From assembly GCA_965198825.1 (NCBI GenBank), contig CBDAQB010000003.1, forward strand, positions 558,001 through 622,000: a DNA stretch of 64,000 nt, read 5' to 3'. This document shows, one piece after another, positions 51,569 to 58,590 of this stretch. Position numbers and translations under genes: made by a program. Source of the DNA: BOG-908 sp965198825 (lineage in GTDB: Bacteria > Pseudomonadota > Alphaproteobacteria > Acetobacterales > Acetobacteraceae). The notes beneath the pieces are model-generated. The model saw nothing but the letters and a program-made list of their open reading frames with translations. It made no database searches and was not told the DNA's origin. Every line of letters begins with the position of its first letter. The first letter of the stretch is position 1.

Positions 51569-52000
51569 CTATGGCGGCGTTGGGCAGGGCAAGGTGCGTT
51601 TGGTAAAAACGTAGTTCGGATTACGCGGCGCATCGGCATAGCAGTATTTATACCCGTGCAAAGTCGCATAACCCTGCAGCATGAGGCCGCCGCCCGCAAA
51701 AAAAACAGCCATGAAGGCGAGGCCGGCTAAGGTAATCCACCATTCAGCCACCTGCGGCATGCGGCAGTGCCGGGCTATGGCGACATAGGTGGCAATGCGC
51801 ACGCCGTAAAGACCCAGCCCGCCAACCACGCTGATGGTACACCAAAACACGGAAACCTGGTCAGCGCCGGCCGAAAAGGGCGCCAGGTCGCGGAACAACC
51901 ACGCGATCAGCGCTACGGTACCGATCGCAAGCAGGTCGAAGAAGTAGAGTGGCCAGGAAAGCAGGGTGATTGGCTTGTTCACCACGCCGACACGCTGCAT
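51569..52000 (-). CDS. Small multi-pass membrane protein (possible immunity protein)
   Basis: The product has 143 residues from ATG 52000 and three hydrophobic segments (about 15-35, 48-68 and 85-108) and a soluble C-terminus with CYADAPRNPNYVF. It lies 26 bp downstream of the 281-residue gene with the two glycine-rich hydrophobic segments, on the same strand. Multi-pass small proteins next to pore-forming toxins are typical immunity proteins; this role is inferred from arrangement only. No family is recognised. Confidence 0.6.
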   Translation of the reverse strand: MQRVGVVNKPITLLSWPLYFFDLLAIGTVALIAWLFRDLAPFSAGADQVSVFWCTISVVGGLGLYGVRIATYVAIARHCRMPQVAEWWITLAGLAFMAVFFAGGGLMLQGYATLHGYKYCYADAPRNPNYVFTKRTLPCPTPP

Positions 52001-52026
52001 GAACGGCAGCGCGGCGCGTGATCTGC

Positions 52027-52872
52027 CTACCAAAGGCTCGACAAGCTGAATTGGGACGGCAAGGCTTCGAGCGCGCGCCGGTCCTCTCGCAACATGGCGG
52101 TGACCGATTTCCAAGCCCGATCGGTCTCGTAACGAGTCGCGTCTACAGCCGCATGGGTCAAAACCGCCATCCTCTGACCTGCGGCAGCGGCGCCATGCTC
52201 GAACTTGTAGAGCATGCTGTTCGGGTCTTTCTCCAATGCCATCATACGTGCCCGTGCCCGCTCGGTCAGGCCCAGCTTGCTGTCGATGGCTGACAGAGCC
52301 ATGCCTGCCAGAAAGCCCACGCCAACGACAATGGCGAACGTCAGCACCGCGGGTGCGCCAAGAACACCCACCGCAATCGCGCCCGCGGCAATGCCGACAC
52401 CCGTTGCCACCATTGCCTGGGCGATGTCACTGGCCACATTCACGCCAAGCCGCGCCAGCGAGAATTGATCGGCTAGGCACTCGCGCATTATGTCTATGGC
52501 AACGAAAGCAACAACGGCCACGCGTGTGGCTTTGCCGGCATCCATTAGGATGTCCTTCGAACCGACGACGAAGCAGGCGACCTTGGGGTTTTCGGCGAGA
52601 TATCGCGTTCCGGCCAGATTGGGGCGCGCTCGCGCATAACCCTTGAAGATGATGTAGTCCTTGCCGTTCCTCCCGGTTTTTATGTAGGCGTCGCCCATAA
52701 CGCCGAGCAGCTTGATCTGTCTGGCAAGCTTCAAGCCCGATTGCGCCGTCTGCGTTAGCGCAAGCAGGTCCGTGTTGAGGCGCTCCTTGGCTTCTTCGTT
52801 AGTCTCGTTGAACCACTCGAAAGGAAGGATCCATATCTCATGGTCGATGGGAGGGTCCGCAGCCACTCGCAC
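52027..52872 (-). CDS. Putative membrane-active protein (possible pore-forming toxin)
   Basis: The 281-residue protein starts at GTG 52872 (or GTG 52866). The first about 110 residues are soluble (WILPFEWFNETNEEAKERLNTD). Then come a hydrophobic stretch (VAVVAFVAIDIM) and a hairpin of two Gly/Ala-rich membrane helices (about 155-205, VATGVGIAAGAIAVGVLGAPAV and VVGVGFLAGMALSAID). A basic C-terminal tail begins SKLGLTERARARMM. The glycine-zipper-like hairpin without a signal peptide resembles contact-dependent pore-forming effectors. No delivery genes are visible, so the function is an inference. Confidence 0.6.
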   Translation of the reverse strand: MRVAADPPIDHEIWILPFEWFNETNEEAKERLNTDLLALTQTAQSGLKLARQIKLLGVMGDAYIKTGRNGKDYIIFKGYARARPNLAGTRYLAENPKVACFVVGSKDILMDAGKATRVAVVAFVAIDIMRECLADQFSLARLGVNVASDIAQAMVATGVGIAAGAIAVGVLGAPAVLTFAIVVGVGFLAGMALSAIDSKLGLTERARARMMALEKDPNSMLYKFEHGAAAAGQRMAVLTHAAVDATRYETDRAWKSVTAMLREDRRALEALPSQFSLSSLW

Positions 52873-53225
52873 TCCATCCGTTCTCGAGGTTTGAACTATG
52901 CCTCAAACCGACATTCCCCAGTTGGCCTACCGACCCGGCCTTCTGAGGGGCAGGCTACCTGTCGTCCGACGACCTTTGCAACGGCGAAAGTGCCGGGACG
53001 GCGGCCGCGGCGAGCGCCACCGGTCAGTGATTTCCGTCCGGCTCAAAACCATGCGCACGCTTCACGCCGGGCCGGTTTGGCTGATCCGCCAGGTATTTAA
53101 CGCGCCACTCGGACCATGGCCGGAAGAGCCTCGACATGCTCGGGATCGATGGTCAGGTCGGCAAAGCTTTTGTGCGAAGTCGGTGGGGCGCCCAAGCGCG
53201 TCCCACCCTACGGTTGCTCAGTGCG
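52873..53225. other. 353-bp stretch without an intact gene
   Basis: The plus-strand open frame starting at 52898 reads as Arg-rich low-information sequence and is not believable. On the minus strand 53024-53165 has a frame-shifted coding remnant, and 53182-53216 has a GGTGGGGCGC...GTCCCACCCTACGG hairpin like the one at 50560. The stretch looks like decayed DNA upstream of the possible toxin gene and could contain its promoter. Confidence 0.45.
53024..53165 (-). pseudogene. Frameshifted coding remnant of unknown protein
   Basis: On the minus strand, ADLTIDPEHVEALPAMVRV in one frame continues as EWRVKYLADQPNRPGVKRA and FEPDGNH in another, after which a stop follows at 53024. Both pieces have the composition of a real protein and meet near 53110, as expected for one gene broken by a frameshift. 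The 5' part is gone, replaced by a REP-like hairpin. The family is unknown, and the call rests only on frame continuity. Confidence 0.3.
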
Positions 53226-53405
53226 TCAGGCTTCGGGAGAATGCGGCGCTTGGCCGGGGCGCGGAGGAGGCAGCCTGTCGCGAATTTCGGTGAGCAGGGC
53301 GATGATCTGATTGTCGTGCTTCATCCTCTGTTGTCCTATCCAAACAACAGCGGCCAAAACGAAAATAAAGGCGGCCCAGAAAATGCTTCCTGTGTCCAGA
53401 TGCAT
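53226..53405 (-). CDS. Small single-pass membrane protein
   Basis: This 59-residue ORF starts at ATG 53405: MHLDTGSIFWAAFIFVLAAV begins a single N-terminal membrane helix (about 8-25), then IGQQRMKHDNQIIALLTEIRDRL forms an amphipathic helix, and the tail is Pro-rich. The layout matches small membrane proteins with a short cytoplasmic helix (hydrophobic then charged). It is too short for common ORF cut-offs. It lies upstream of polA on the same strand, but half-element M falls between them. Confidence 0.6.
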   Translation of the reverse strand: MHLDTGSIFWAAFIFVLAAVVWIGQQRMKHDNQIIALLTEIRDRLPPPRPGQAPHSPEA

Positions 53406-53462
53406 GGTTTTATCGCCTGCCGCGGAGCATAGAAACCCACTCTAAGGCCCGCTCGACTTAAA

Positions 53463-53516
53463 TTTCCAAAAGTTTTTTGCTTCTTTTTTTCAAAAAAGAA
53501 GACCTTAGCTTTCTTC
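53463..53516. repeat. AT-rich nested inverted repeat, right half-copy M
   Basis: The right arm only (TTTCCAAAAGTTTTTTGC, T/A hairpin, CTTAGCTTTCTTCCT) ends exactly at the polA stop codon (53517). The left arm that would complete it is not adjacent but occurs alone at 47897-47945. Confidence 0.8.
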
Positions 53517-56288
53517 CTAATGCGCCGCAGCCCAACTAGCGCCGATGCCGGTTTCGACCACAAGGGGCACCGACAGGGACACGGCGCCTTGCATGATTGT
53601 GCGGGCTACTTCGGCGAGGGTTTGGGCTTCTGCCTCGGGGGCTTCGAAGAGGAGTTCGTCGTGAACTTGCAGGAGAAGGCGGGAGGTCAGGTTGGCTTCG
53701 CGCAGGGCGGCGGGGAGTTGGACCATGGCGCGCTTGATGACGTCGGCGGCGCCGCCTTGGAGGGGGGCGTTGATGGCCTGGCGTTCGGCGCCGGCGCGCT
53801 TGGCCATGTTGCGGTCGGCGATGCCGGGGATGTAGCAGCGGCGGCCGAATGGCGTGAGCACATAGCCGTGGATGCGGGCTTCTTCCTTGGTGCGTTCCAT
53901 GTAGGCGCGGATGCCGGGGTAGCGCTCGAAATAGGCGGCGATGTAGCGGCCGGCTTCGCCTGCGTCGATGCCGAGCTGGCGGGCGAGGCCGAAGGCGCTG
54001 ATGCCGTAGATGATGCCGAAGTTGATGGCCTTGGCGCGGCGGCGGGTGGCGCCGTCCATTTTCTCCATGGGCACACCGAAGACTTCGCTGGCGGTGCGGG
54101 CGTGGATGTCCTGGCCGGTGGCAAAGGCTTCGCGCAGGGTTTCGATGTCGGCGACGTGGGCGAGGAGGCGGAGCTCGATTTGCGAGTAGTCGGCGCTGAC
54201 CAGGACGTGGCCCGGTTCGGCGACGAAGGCGCAGCGGATGCGGCCGCCTTCCTCTGTGCGTATCGGGATGTTTTGCAAATTGGGGTCGTTGCTGGAGATG
54301 CGGCCGGTGCTGGTGGCGGCCATGGCGAAGCTGGTGTGTACGCGGCCGGTTTCGGGGTTGATCTCTTCGACGAGGGCGTCGGCGTAGGTGCTTTTCAGTT
54401 TGGCGAGCTGGCGCCATTCGAGAACGCGCGCGGGGAGCTCGTGGCCGAGGTCGGCGAGGGTTTGCAGGACGTTGGCGTCGGTGCCCCAGGCGCCTGAGGC
54501 GCCGCGCTTGCCGCCTGGCAGGCCCATTTCGTCGAAGAGGACTTCGCCGAGCTGTTTGGGGCTGCCGAGGCCGAAGGGGTGGCCGGCGAGGCGGTGGGAT
54601 TCGATTTCCATGATGGCCATGCGGGCGGCGAAGTCGATGGAGAGGCGGCGGAGTTCGGCTTCGTCCACGCGTACGCCGGCCTGTTCCATTTTGGCGAGGG
54701 TGGCGATGAGCCGGCGGTCCACCTGTTCGTAGAAGCGCAGCGCGCGGGCTTCGCGCAGGCGGGGGCGCAGGGCGCACCAGAGGCGCAGGGCGATGTCGGC
54801 GGATTCGGCGGCGTAGGCGGTCGCGCGGCCGACGGGGACTGCGGCGAAGGCGAGGCGGTTGCGGCCGGTGCCTGTGGCCTGGTCGAGGGAGGCTGGGGTA
54901 TGGCCGAGATGGAGGGGGGCGAGTTCGGCGAGCGTGTGGTCGTGTGCGCCGGCTTCGGCGGCGTAGGAGATCAGGAGGGGGTCGTCGATCGGCAGGGGGG
55001 CGGGGAGGCCTGCGCGTTCGAGGATGAGGGAGGCGGCCTTGGCGCCTGCGATGATCTTCAGGACAGAGGGGTCGGCGAGAAGGGGGGCGAGCATGCGCAG
55101 GATGGTGTCGCGCGGCAGCCTGGGTTCGGTGAGTTCGCTGACCGGAAAAGGGATGTAGGCGGCGCGGCCGGAGGTGAGGGCCAGGGCTATGCCCAAGAGT
55201 TCGGCGCGCAGGGGGCGGGGGTTTTCGTCTGTCTGGATTTTCAAGGCGACGTGGCGGGCGGCGGTGGCGTCGGCGACCCAGGCCGCGAGCGCTTCCTCGG
55301 TGGCGATGGTGGTGTAGGGGCCGTAGGGGGCGTTGTTCTGCGGGACGTGGGCTTCGGCTTTGGCTGTGTCCGCGGCTTCGTCGAGGCCGAGGCGGAGGGC
55401 GGTGCTTCTGAAACCCATGCCGTGCAGCCAGTCGGCGAGGCGGGTGCGGTCGAGCGGGTTGGTGACCAGGGAGTCGAGCGGGAGGGGGAGCGGGACTTCG
55501 TCGCAGAGGATGACGAGCTTGCGGGAGATGCGGGCGGCTTCGGCGTGGGCGATGAGGTTGTCGCGGCGCTTGCTGGGTTTCATCGAGGGCGCGGCGGCGA
55601 GGACGGCTTCAAGGTCGCCGTAGGTGTTGATGAGTTCGGCGGCGTTCTTTGGGCCGATGCCGGGGACGCCTGGAACGTTGTCCACGCTGTCGCCCATGAG
55701 GGCCTGGACTTCGATGACTTTCTCGGGGGGGACGCCGAACTTTTCGAGCACTTCGGCCGGGCCGATGGGTTTGCTCTTGATCGGGTCGAGCATGTCCACA
55801 CCGTCGCGGACCAGCTGCATCAGATCCTTGTCAGAGCTGACGACAGTGACGCGGGCGCCGGCTTCGCGGGCGACGCGGGCGTAGGTGGCTATGAGGTCGT
55901 CGGCTTCCCAGTCCTCGAGTTCGATGCAGGCGATTCCGAAAGCGGCAGTGGCGTCGCGGACGAGGCGGAATTGCGGAATGAGCTCGGGCGGGGGATCTGG
56001 GCGCTGGGCCTTGTATTGGTCGTAGAGGCGGTTTCGGAAGGTGGTGCTGCCTGCGTCGAACACGACGGCGAGGTGGGTGCCGACGTGGTCCTTGAGGAAG
56101 CGGGCGAGCATGTTGGTGAAGCCGAAGACGGCGTTCACGGGCGTGCCGTCCGCGCGGTTCATCGGCGGGAGGGCGTGGAAGGCGCGGAAGATGTAGCCGG
56201 AGCCGTCGATCAGGACGACGTGCGGGGTGGCGGCGGCCTTGGTGGGGGCGGGGGCTTGCGCGGCGGGTTCGGTGAGTTCGGTGTCCAT
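53517..56288 (-). CDS. polA: DNA polymerase I
   Basis: This 923-residue polymerase functions in replication primer removal and repair. It has an N-terminal 5'-3' nuclease (VVLIDGSGYIFRAFHALP, DKDLMQLV), a central 3'-5' exonuclease-like domain with degenerate acidic residues, and a C-terminal family A polymerase with DPNLQNIPIRTEEGGRIR, SADYSQIELRLLAH, RRRAKAINFGIIYG and LLQVHDELLFE. The start MDTELTEPAAQ carries about 20 extra residues before the nuclease. The zinc-finger gene lies just upstream, four bases before its start. Confidence 0.96.
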   Translation of the reverse strand: MDTELTEPAAQAPAPTKAAATPHVVLIDGSGYIFRAFHALPPMNRADGTPVNAVFGFTNMLARFLKDHVGTHLAVVFDAGSTTFRNRLYDQYKAQRPDPPPELIPQFRLVRDATAAFGIACIELEDWEADDLIATYARVAREAGARVTVVSSDKDLMQLVRDGVDMLDPIKSKPIGPAEVLEKFGVPPEKVIEVQALMGDSVDNVPGVPGIGPKNAAELINTYGDLEAVLAAAPSMKPSKRRDNLIAHAEAARISRKLVILCDEVPLPLPLDSLVTNPLDRTRLADWLHGMGFRSTALRLGLDEAADTAKAEAHVPQNNAPYGPYTTIATEEALAAWVADATAARHVALKIQTDENPRPLRAELLGIALALTSGRAAYIPFPVSELTEPRLPRDTILRMLAPLLADPSVLKIIAGAKAASLILERAGLPAPLPIDDPLLISYAAEAGAHDHTLAELAPLHLGHTPASLDQATGTGRNRLAFAAVPVGRATAYAAESADIALRLWCALRPRLREARALRFYEQVDRRLIATLAKMEQAGVRVDEAELRRLSIDFAARMAIMEIESHRLAGHPFGLGSPKQLGEVLFDEMGLPGGKRGASGAWGTDANVLQTLADLGHELPARVLEWRQLAKLKSTYADALVEEINPETGRVHTSFAMAATSTGRISSNDPNLQNIPIRTEEGGRIRCAFVAEPGHVLVSADYSQIELRLLAHVADIETLREAFATGQDIHARTASEVFGVPMEKMDGATRRRAKAINFGIIYGISAFGLARQLGIDAGEAGRYIAAYFERYPGIRAYMERTKEEARIHGYVLTPFGRRCYIPGIADRNMAKRAGAERQAINAPLQGGAADVIKRAMVQLPAALREANLTSRLLLQVHDELLFEAPEAEAQTLAEVARTIMQGAVSLSVPLVVETGIGASWAAAH

Positions 56289-56292
56289 GGTG

Positions 56293-56502
56293 TCAGTGCA
56301 CGTGGTCGTCCCCGAAGCCGGGCTTCAGGATGAAGACGCGCGAGCAGTAGGGGCAGAAGGTCTGGCGCTCGACGATGCGGAGCCAGACGCGTGGGTGGCC
56401 GAGGGGACCGTCGCCGCCGTCGCAGGCGAGCACGCGGCTCTCCACTTCGAACGTCTCGACCGTGCCGATGTCGGGGGTTGGGCTCGAAGCGCCGAACGCC
56501 AT
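56293..56502 (-). CDS. Zinc-finger protein (zf-CHCC type)
   Basis: The 69-residue protein has a zinc-binding pattern with C28, then H36, then the CPYC motif (residues 50-53) and FILKP after it. This is the zf-CHCC fold shared with NDUFS6-like complex I accessory proteins. It ends four bases upstream of the polA start on the same strand, so they are probably co-transcribed. The precise role in bacteria is not established. Confidence 0.85.
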   Translation of the reverse strand: MAFGASSPTPDIGTVETFEVESRVLACDGGDGPLGHPRVWLRIVERQTFCPYCSRVFILKPGFGDDHVH

Positions 56503-56518
56503 AGTGTTGCCTCAGGTG

Positions 56519-57712
56519 ATGCGGGATGACGGCATGATACGCGTGCGCGGCGGGGTTTCAAACCGGCATCCCCAGGGAGTGACGTTGCTGGGAGTGACGT
56601 TGCTGGGAGCGAGGTTGCGGGGAGTGGCGTTGCGGGTTGGGGTGGCGGCGGGGCTGCTCGGAGGGTGCGCGGTGAGCCGGCCCCATCCTGGGGAGGCGAT
56701 CCTGAAGGTGGTGCATCAGGAAGGGCCGGGTGTGACGGCCGCGCCGGCGCCGGACCTGGTTTTCACCATGAAGGACGGGACACGGCTGCCTGCGCGGGAA
56801 TGGCTGCCGCCGACCGGGACGCCCTGGCGGGGGGTGATCCTGGCGCTGCATGGGTTTTCGGATAGCCGGGATGCCTGGGAGTTGCCGGCGCCCGGGTTTG
56901 CTGCGGCCGGCTATGCGGTGTTCGCGCCGGACCAGCGCGGTTTCGGGGCGACCGCGACGCGCGGGACCTGGGCGGGGACGGGCCCTATGCTGGACGATGG
57001 GGCGCAGCTGCTTGGGCAGCTGCGGGCGCGTTATCCCGGGCTGCGGCTGGTTCTGATGGGGGAGAGCATGGGGGGCGCGATTGCCCTGTGCCTGGCGGCG
57101 AGGAACCCGTCGCCCGCGGATGCGACGGTGCTGCTGGCGCCTGCCGTGTGGGGCCGGCCGGAGATGGGGCTGGTGCTGGCGAGTTCGCTGTGGATCGCCA
57201 ATGGGGTGGCGCCTGGCTGGAGCCTGACCGGGCGGGAGATCCCGCTCGATCTCGCGGCGAGCGATAACAGGGAGGCCATTCTGCGGTTCGCGCATGATCC
57301 GCTGACCTTGCGCGCTTCGCCTGTTCGGACGCTGTCGGGGTTGGTCGATCTGATGGATGCGGCGCAGGCCGCCGCGCCGCATCTGCATGGGCCGGTGCTG
57401 ATCCTCGACGGGCGGCGCGACCAGATCGTGCCGCCCGATGCGACCGCTGCGGCCTGGGCCAAGCTTCCGGCGGAGGTGCGGCGGGGGTTTTATCTCGGCG
57501 GGTATCATCTGCTGCTGCGTGACCAGGCGCGTGCGCTGGTGGAGGCGGATATCCTGGCCTGGCTGGCCGATCCGGACCGGTGGCTGCCTTCCGGGGCGGA
57601 CATCAATGCGGCGGCCTGGCGGGCGGATCATGGGTGGACGGTGGCGCCGCCTGCGGTGCTGCCTGCGGCTGGGCTGGATGTTAACGGCAAAAGGTCGCCC
57701 TGGCCTTTCTAG
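56519..57712 (+). CDS. Alpha/beta-hydrolase lipoprotein (monoacylglycerol-lipase-like)
   Basis: A lipoprotein-type signal (GVAAGLLGGC, lipobox LGGC at about residue 50 from ATG 56519) is followed by an alpha/beta-hydrolase with LALHGFSDSRDAW, the nucleophile Ser in GESMGGAIAL, an acid in ILDGRRDQIVPP and the His in GGYHLLL. It resembles lysophospholipase/monoacylglycerol lipases. The start is uncertain: five consecutive GTTGCTGGGAGTGAC-type units (56579-56640) encode VTLLGVTLLG, and GTG/TTG codons inside them are also possible starts. The protein is probably anchored in the outer membrane. Confidence 0.8.
   Translation: MRDDGMIRVRGGVSNRHPQGVTLLGVTLLGARLRGVALRVGVAAGLLGGCAVSRPHPGEAILKVVHQEGPGVTAAPAPDLVFTMKDGTRLPAREWLPPTGTPWRGVILALHGFSDSRDAWELPAPGFAAAGYAVFAPDQRGFGATATRGTWAGTGPMLDDGAQLLGQLRARYPGLRLVLMGESMGGAIALCLAARNPSPADATVLLAPAVWGRPEMGLVLASSLWIANGVAPGWSLTGREIPLDLAASDNREAILRFAHDPLTLRASPVRTLSGLVDLMDAAQAAAPHLHGPVLILDGRRDQIVPPDATAAAWAKLPAEVRRGFYLGGYHLLLRDQARALVEADILAWLADPDRWLPSGADINAAAWRADHGWTVAPPAVLPAAGLDVNGKRSPWPF
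56579..56640. repeat. Tandem 15-bp repeat at the 5' end of the hydrolase gene
   Basis: Units of the form GTGACGTTGCTGGGA are repeated about four times with drift (two identical, then GCGAGGTTGCGGGGA and GTGGCGTTGCGGG). In frame they lengthen the hydrophobic part of the signal peptide by VTLLG units, and each unit brings a new GGGAG ribosome-like sequence and a GTG or TTG. Slippage here could shift start choice. Confidence 0.65.
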
Positions 57713-57778
57713 GCGTTGGCTGGGCGTGGTGCGCTGGCTCTGGCCATTGCTGGCGAGGCGCGCTATCCAGCGGCTTCC

Positions 57779-57855
<77 letters not shown>

Positions 57856-57872
57856 GCGCTGGCCGGAGAATG

Positions 57873-58226
57873 TCACGCCGCTTGTTTGGTTCTCGGCGAG
57901 ATCGCCAGGCCGAGGAACACGATGGCGGCCTGGTTGAGGCGCAGGATGTCCTCATCGTCCAGCCGGCCGATGCGTGTGCCTAGTTTGGTCTTGGGCACGG
58001 TGGTGATCTTGTCCACCATCAAGCGGCATAATGCCCGCAGCGTGTTTCGCTCGTTCGGCTGCACGGGGAGGCGGAAGAGCGGGACGTGTGTCGGGTCCGT
58101 GGTGAAGGCGCAGACGGTGATCGAGTCGGTGGCGTCGAAGCTGTCGTCCTGAAGGATGACGACGGGGCGTGGCTTGCCTGCGTAGTCCTTGCCGCCGGCG
58201 AGCGTCCAGATTTCGCCTCTCTTCAC
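57873..58226 (-). CDS. MazF/PemK-type mRNA interferase toxin
   Basis: This 117-residue toxin of the PemK/CcdB-like fold has VKRGEIWTLAG, the YAGKPRPVVILQ strand carrying the catalytic Arg, and CAFTTDPTHVPLF. Family members cleave mRNA at short sequences when the antitoxin is lost. The start is GTG 58226 (VKRGEIW), close to the antitoxin stop; TTG 58244 overlapping that stop is an alternative. Unlike the copy at 39550 it is full length. Confidence 0.88.
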   Translation of the reverse strand: MKRGEIWTLAGGKDYAGKPRPVVILQDDSFDATDSITVCAFTTDPTHVPLFRLPVQPNERNTLRALCRLMVDKITTVPKTKLGTRIGRLDDEDILRLNQAAIVFLGLAISPRTKQAA

Positions 58227-58236
58227 GCGAAGGGTT

Positions 58237-58461
58237 TCACTCAATCTCCCAGTCCGTGACCGCGTCGATGAACGCCTGGTCGTCGCTGGCATGAGTGCTG
58301 GCTGCTGCCGCGGCCGACTGCCTGTGCGCTTCGGACCTGAAGGCGGGGGAGCGCACGTCGGGCACCCAGATCTGGATCGGGCGGAGGCCCTGCTCGCGCA
58401 GGCGCTCGCGGTGTTCGCGCACCTTGATGCGGGAGGGCCTGGCGCTGGATGCGGAGGCCAT
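58237..58461 (-). CDS. MazE-like antitoxin (DUF3018 type)
   Basis: The 74-residue antitoxin opens with the SRIKVREHRERLREQGLRPIQIWVPDVRSPAF segment characteristic of the DUF3018 antitoxin family, followed by an acidic toxin-binding tail (DQAFIDAVTDWEIE). It is encoded upstream of the toxin, the normal order, and would bind both the toxin and its own promoter. The next upstream bases (58462-58590) contain a TTACATGTAA palindrome at 58481-58490 that could be the operator. Confidence 0.85.
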   Translation of the reverse strand: MASASSARPSRIKVREHRERLREQGLRPIQIWVPDVRSPAFRSEAHRQSAAAAASTHASDDQAFIDAVTDWEIE

Positions 58462-58480
58462 GGCGTGTCTCCTGAGGGAG

Positions 58481-58490
58481 TTACATGTAA
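58481..58490. promoter_or_regulatory. TTACATGTAA palindrome upstream of the toxin/antitoxin pair
   Basis: A perfect 10-bp palindrome lies about 20 bp upstream of the antitoxin start. Autoregulated TA promoters usually carry such inverted repeats. The assignment is by position. Confidence 0.5.
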
Positions 58491-58590
58491 CTTAGTGTGG
58501 CTTGCCGAGGATTGCCAGGCTTTTTGGCGGTGCGCTTTTTGGCGGTGCCTGGAAGATCGCGGGCGAGGGTGATGTGATGGCGGGGCTGCT

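Noticed and set aside
52898..53293. A 131-codon plus-strand ORF between the toxin-like gene and polA
   Set aside because: It is Arg-rich and unstructured, with no ribosome site, and overlaps a better small membrane-protein ORF on the minus strand.
54579..56333. A 584-codon plus-strand open frame opposite polA
   Set aside because: The translation is Gly/Val/Glu-rich without motifs; polA on the other strand has all family A motifs.
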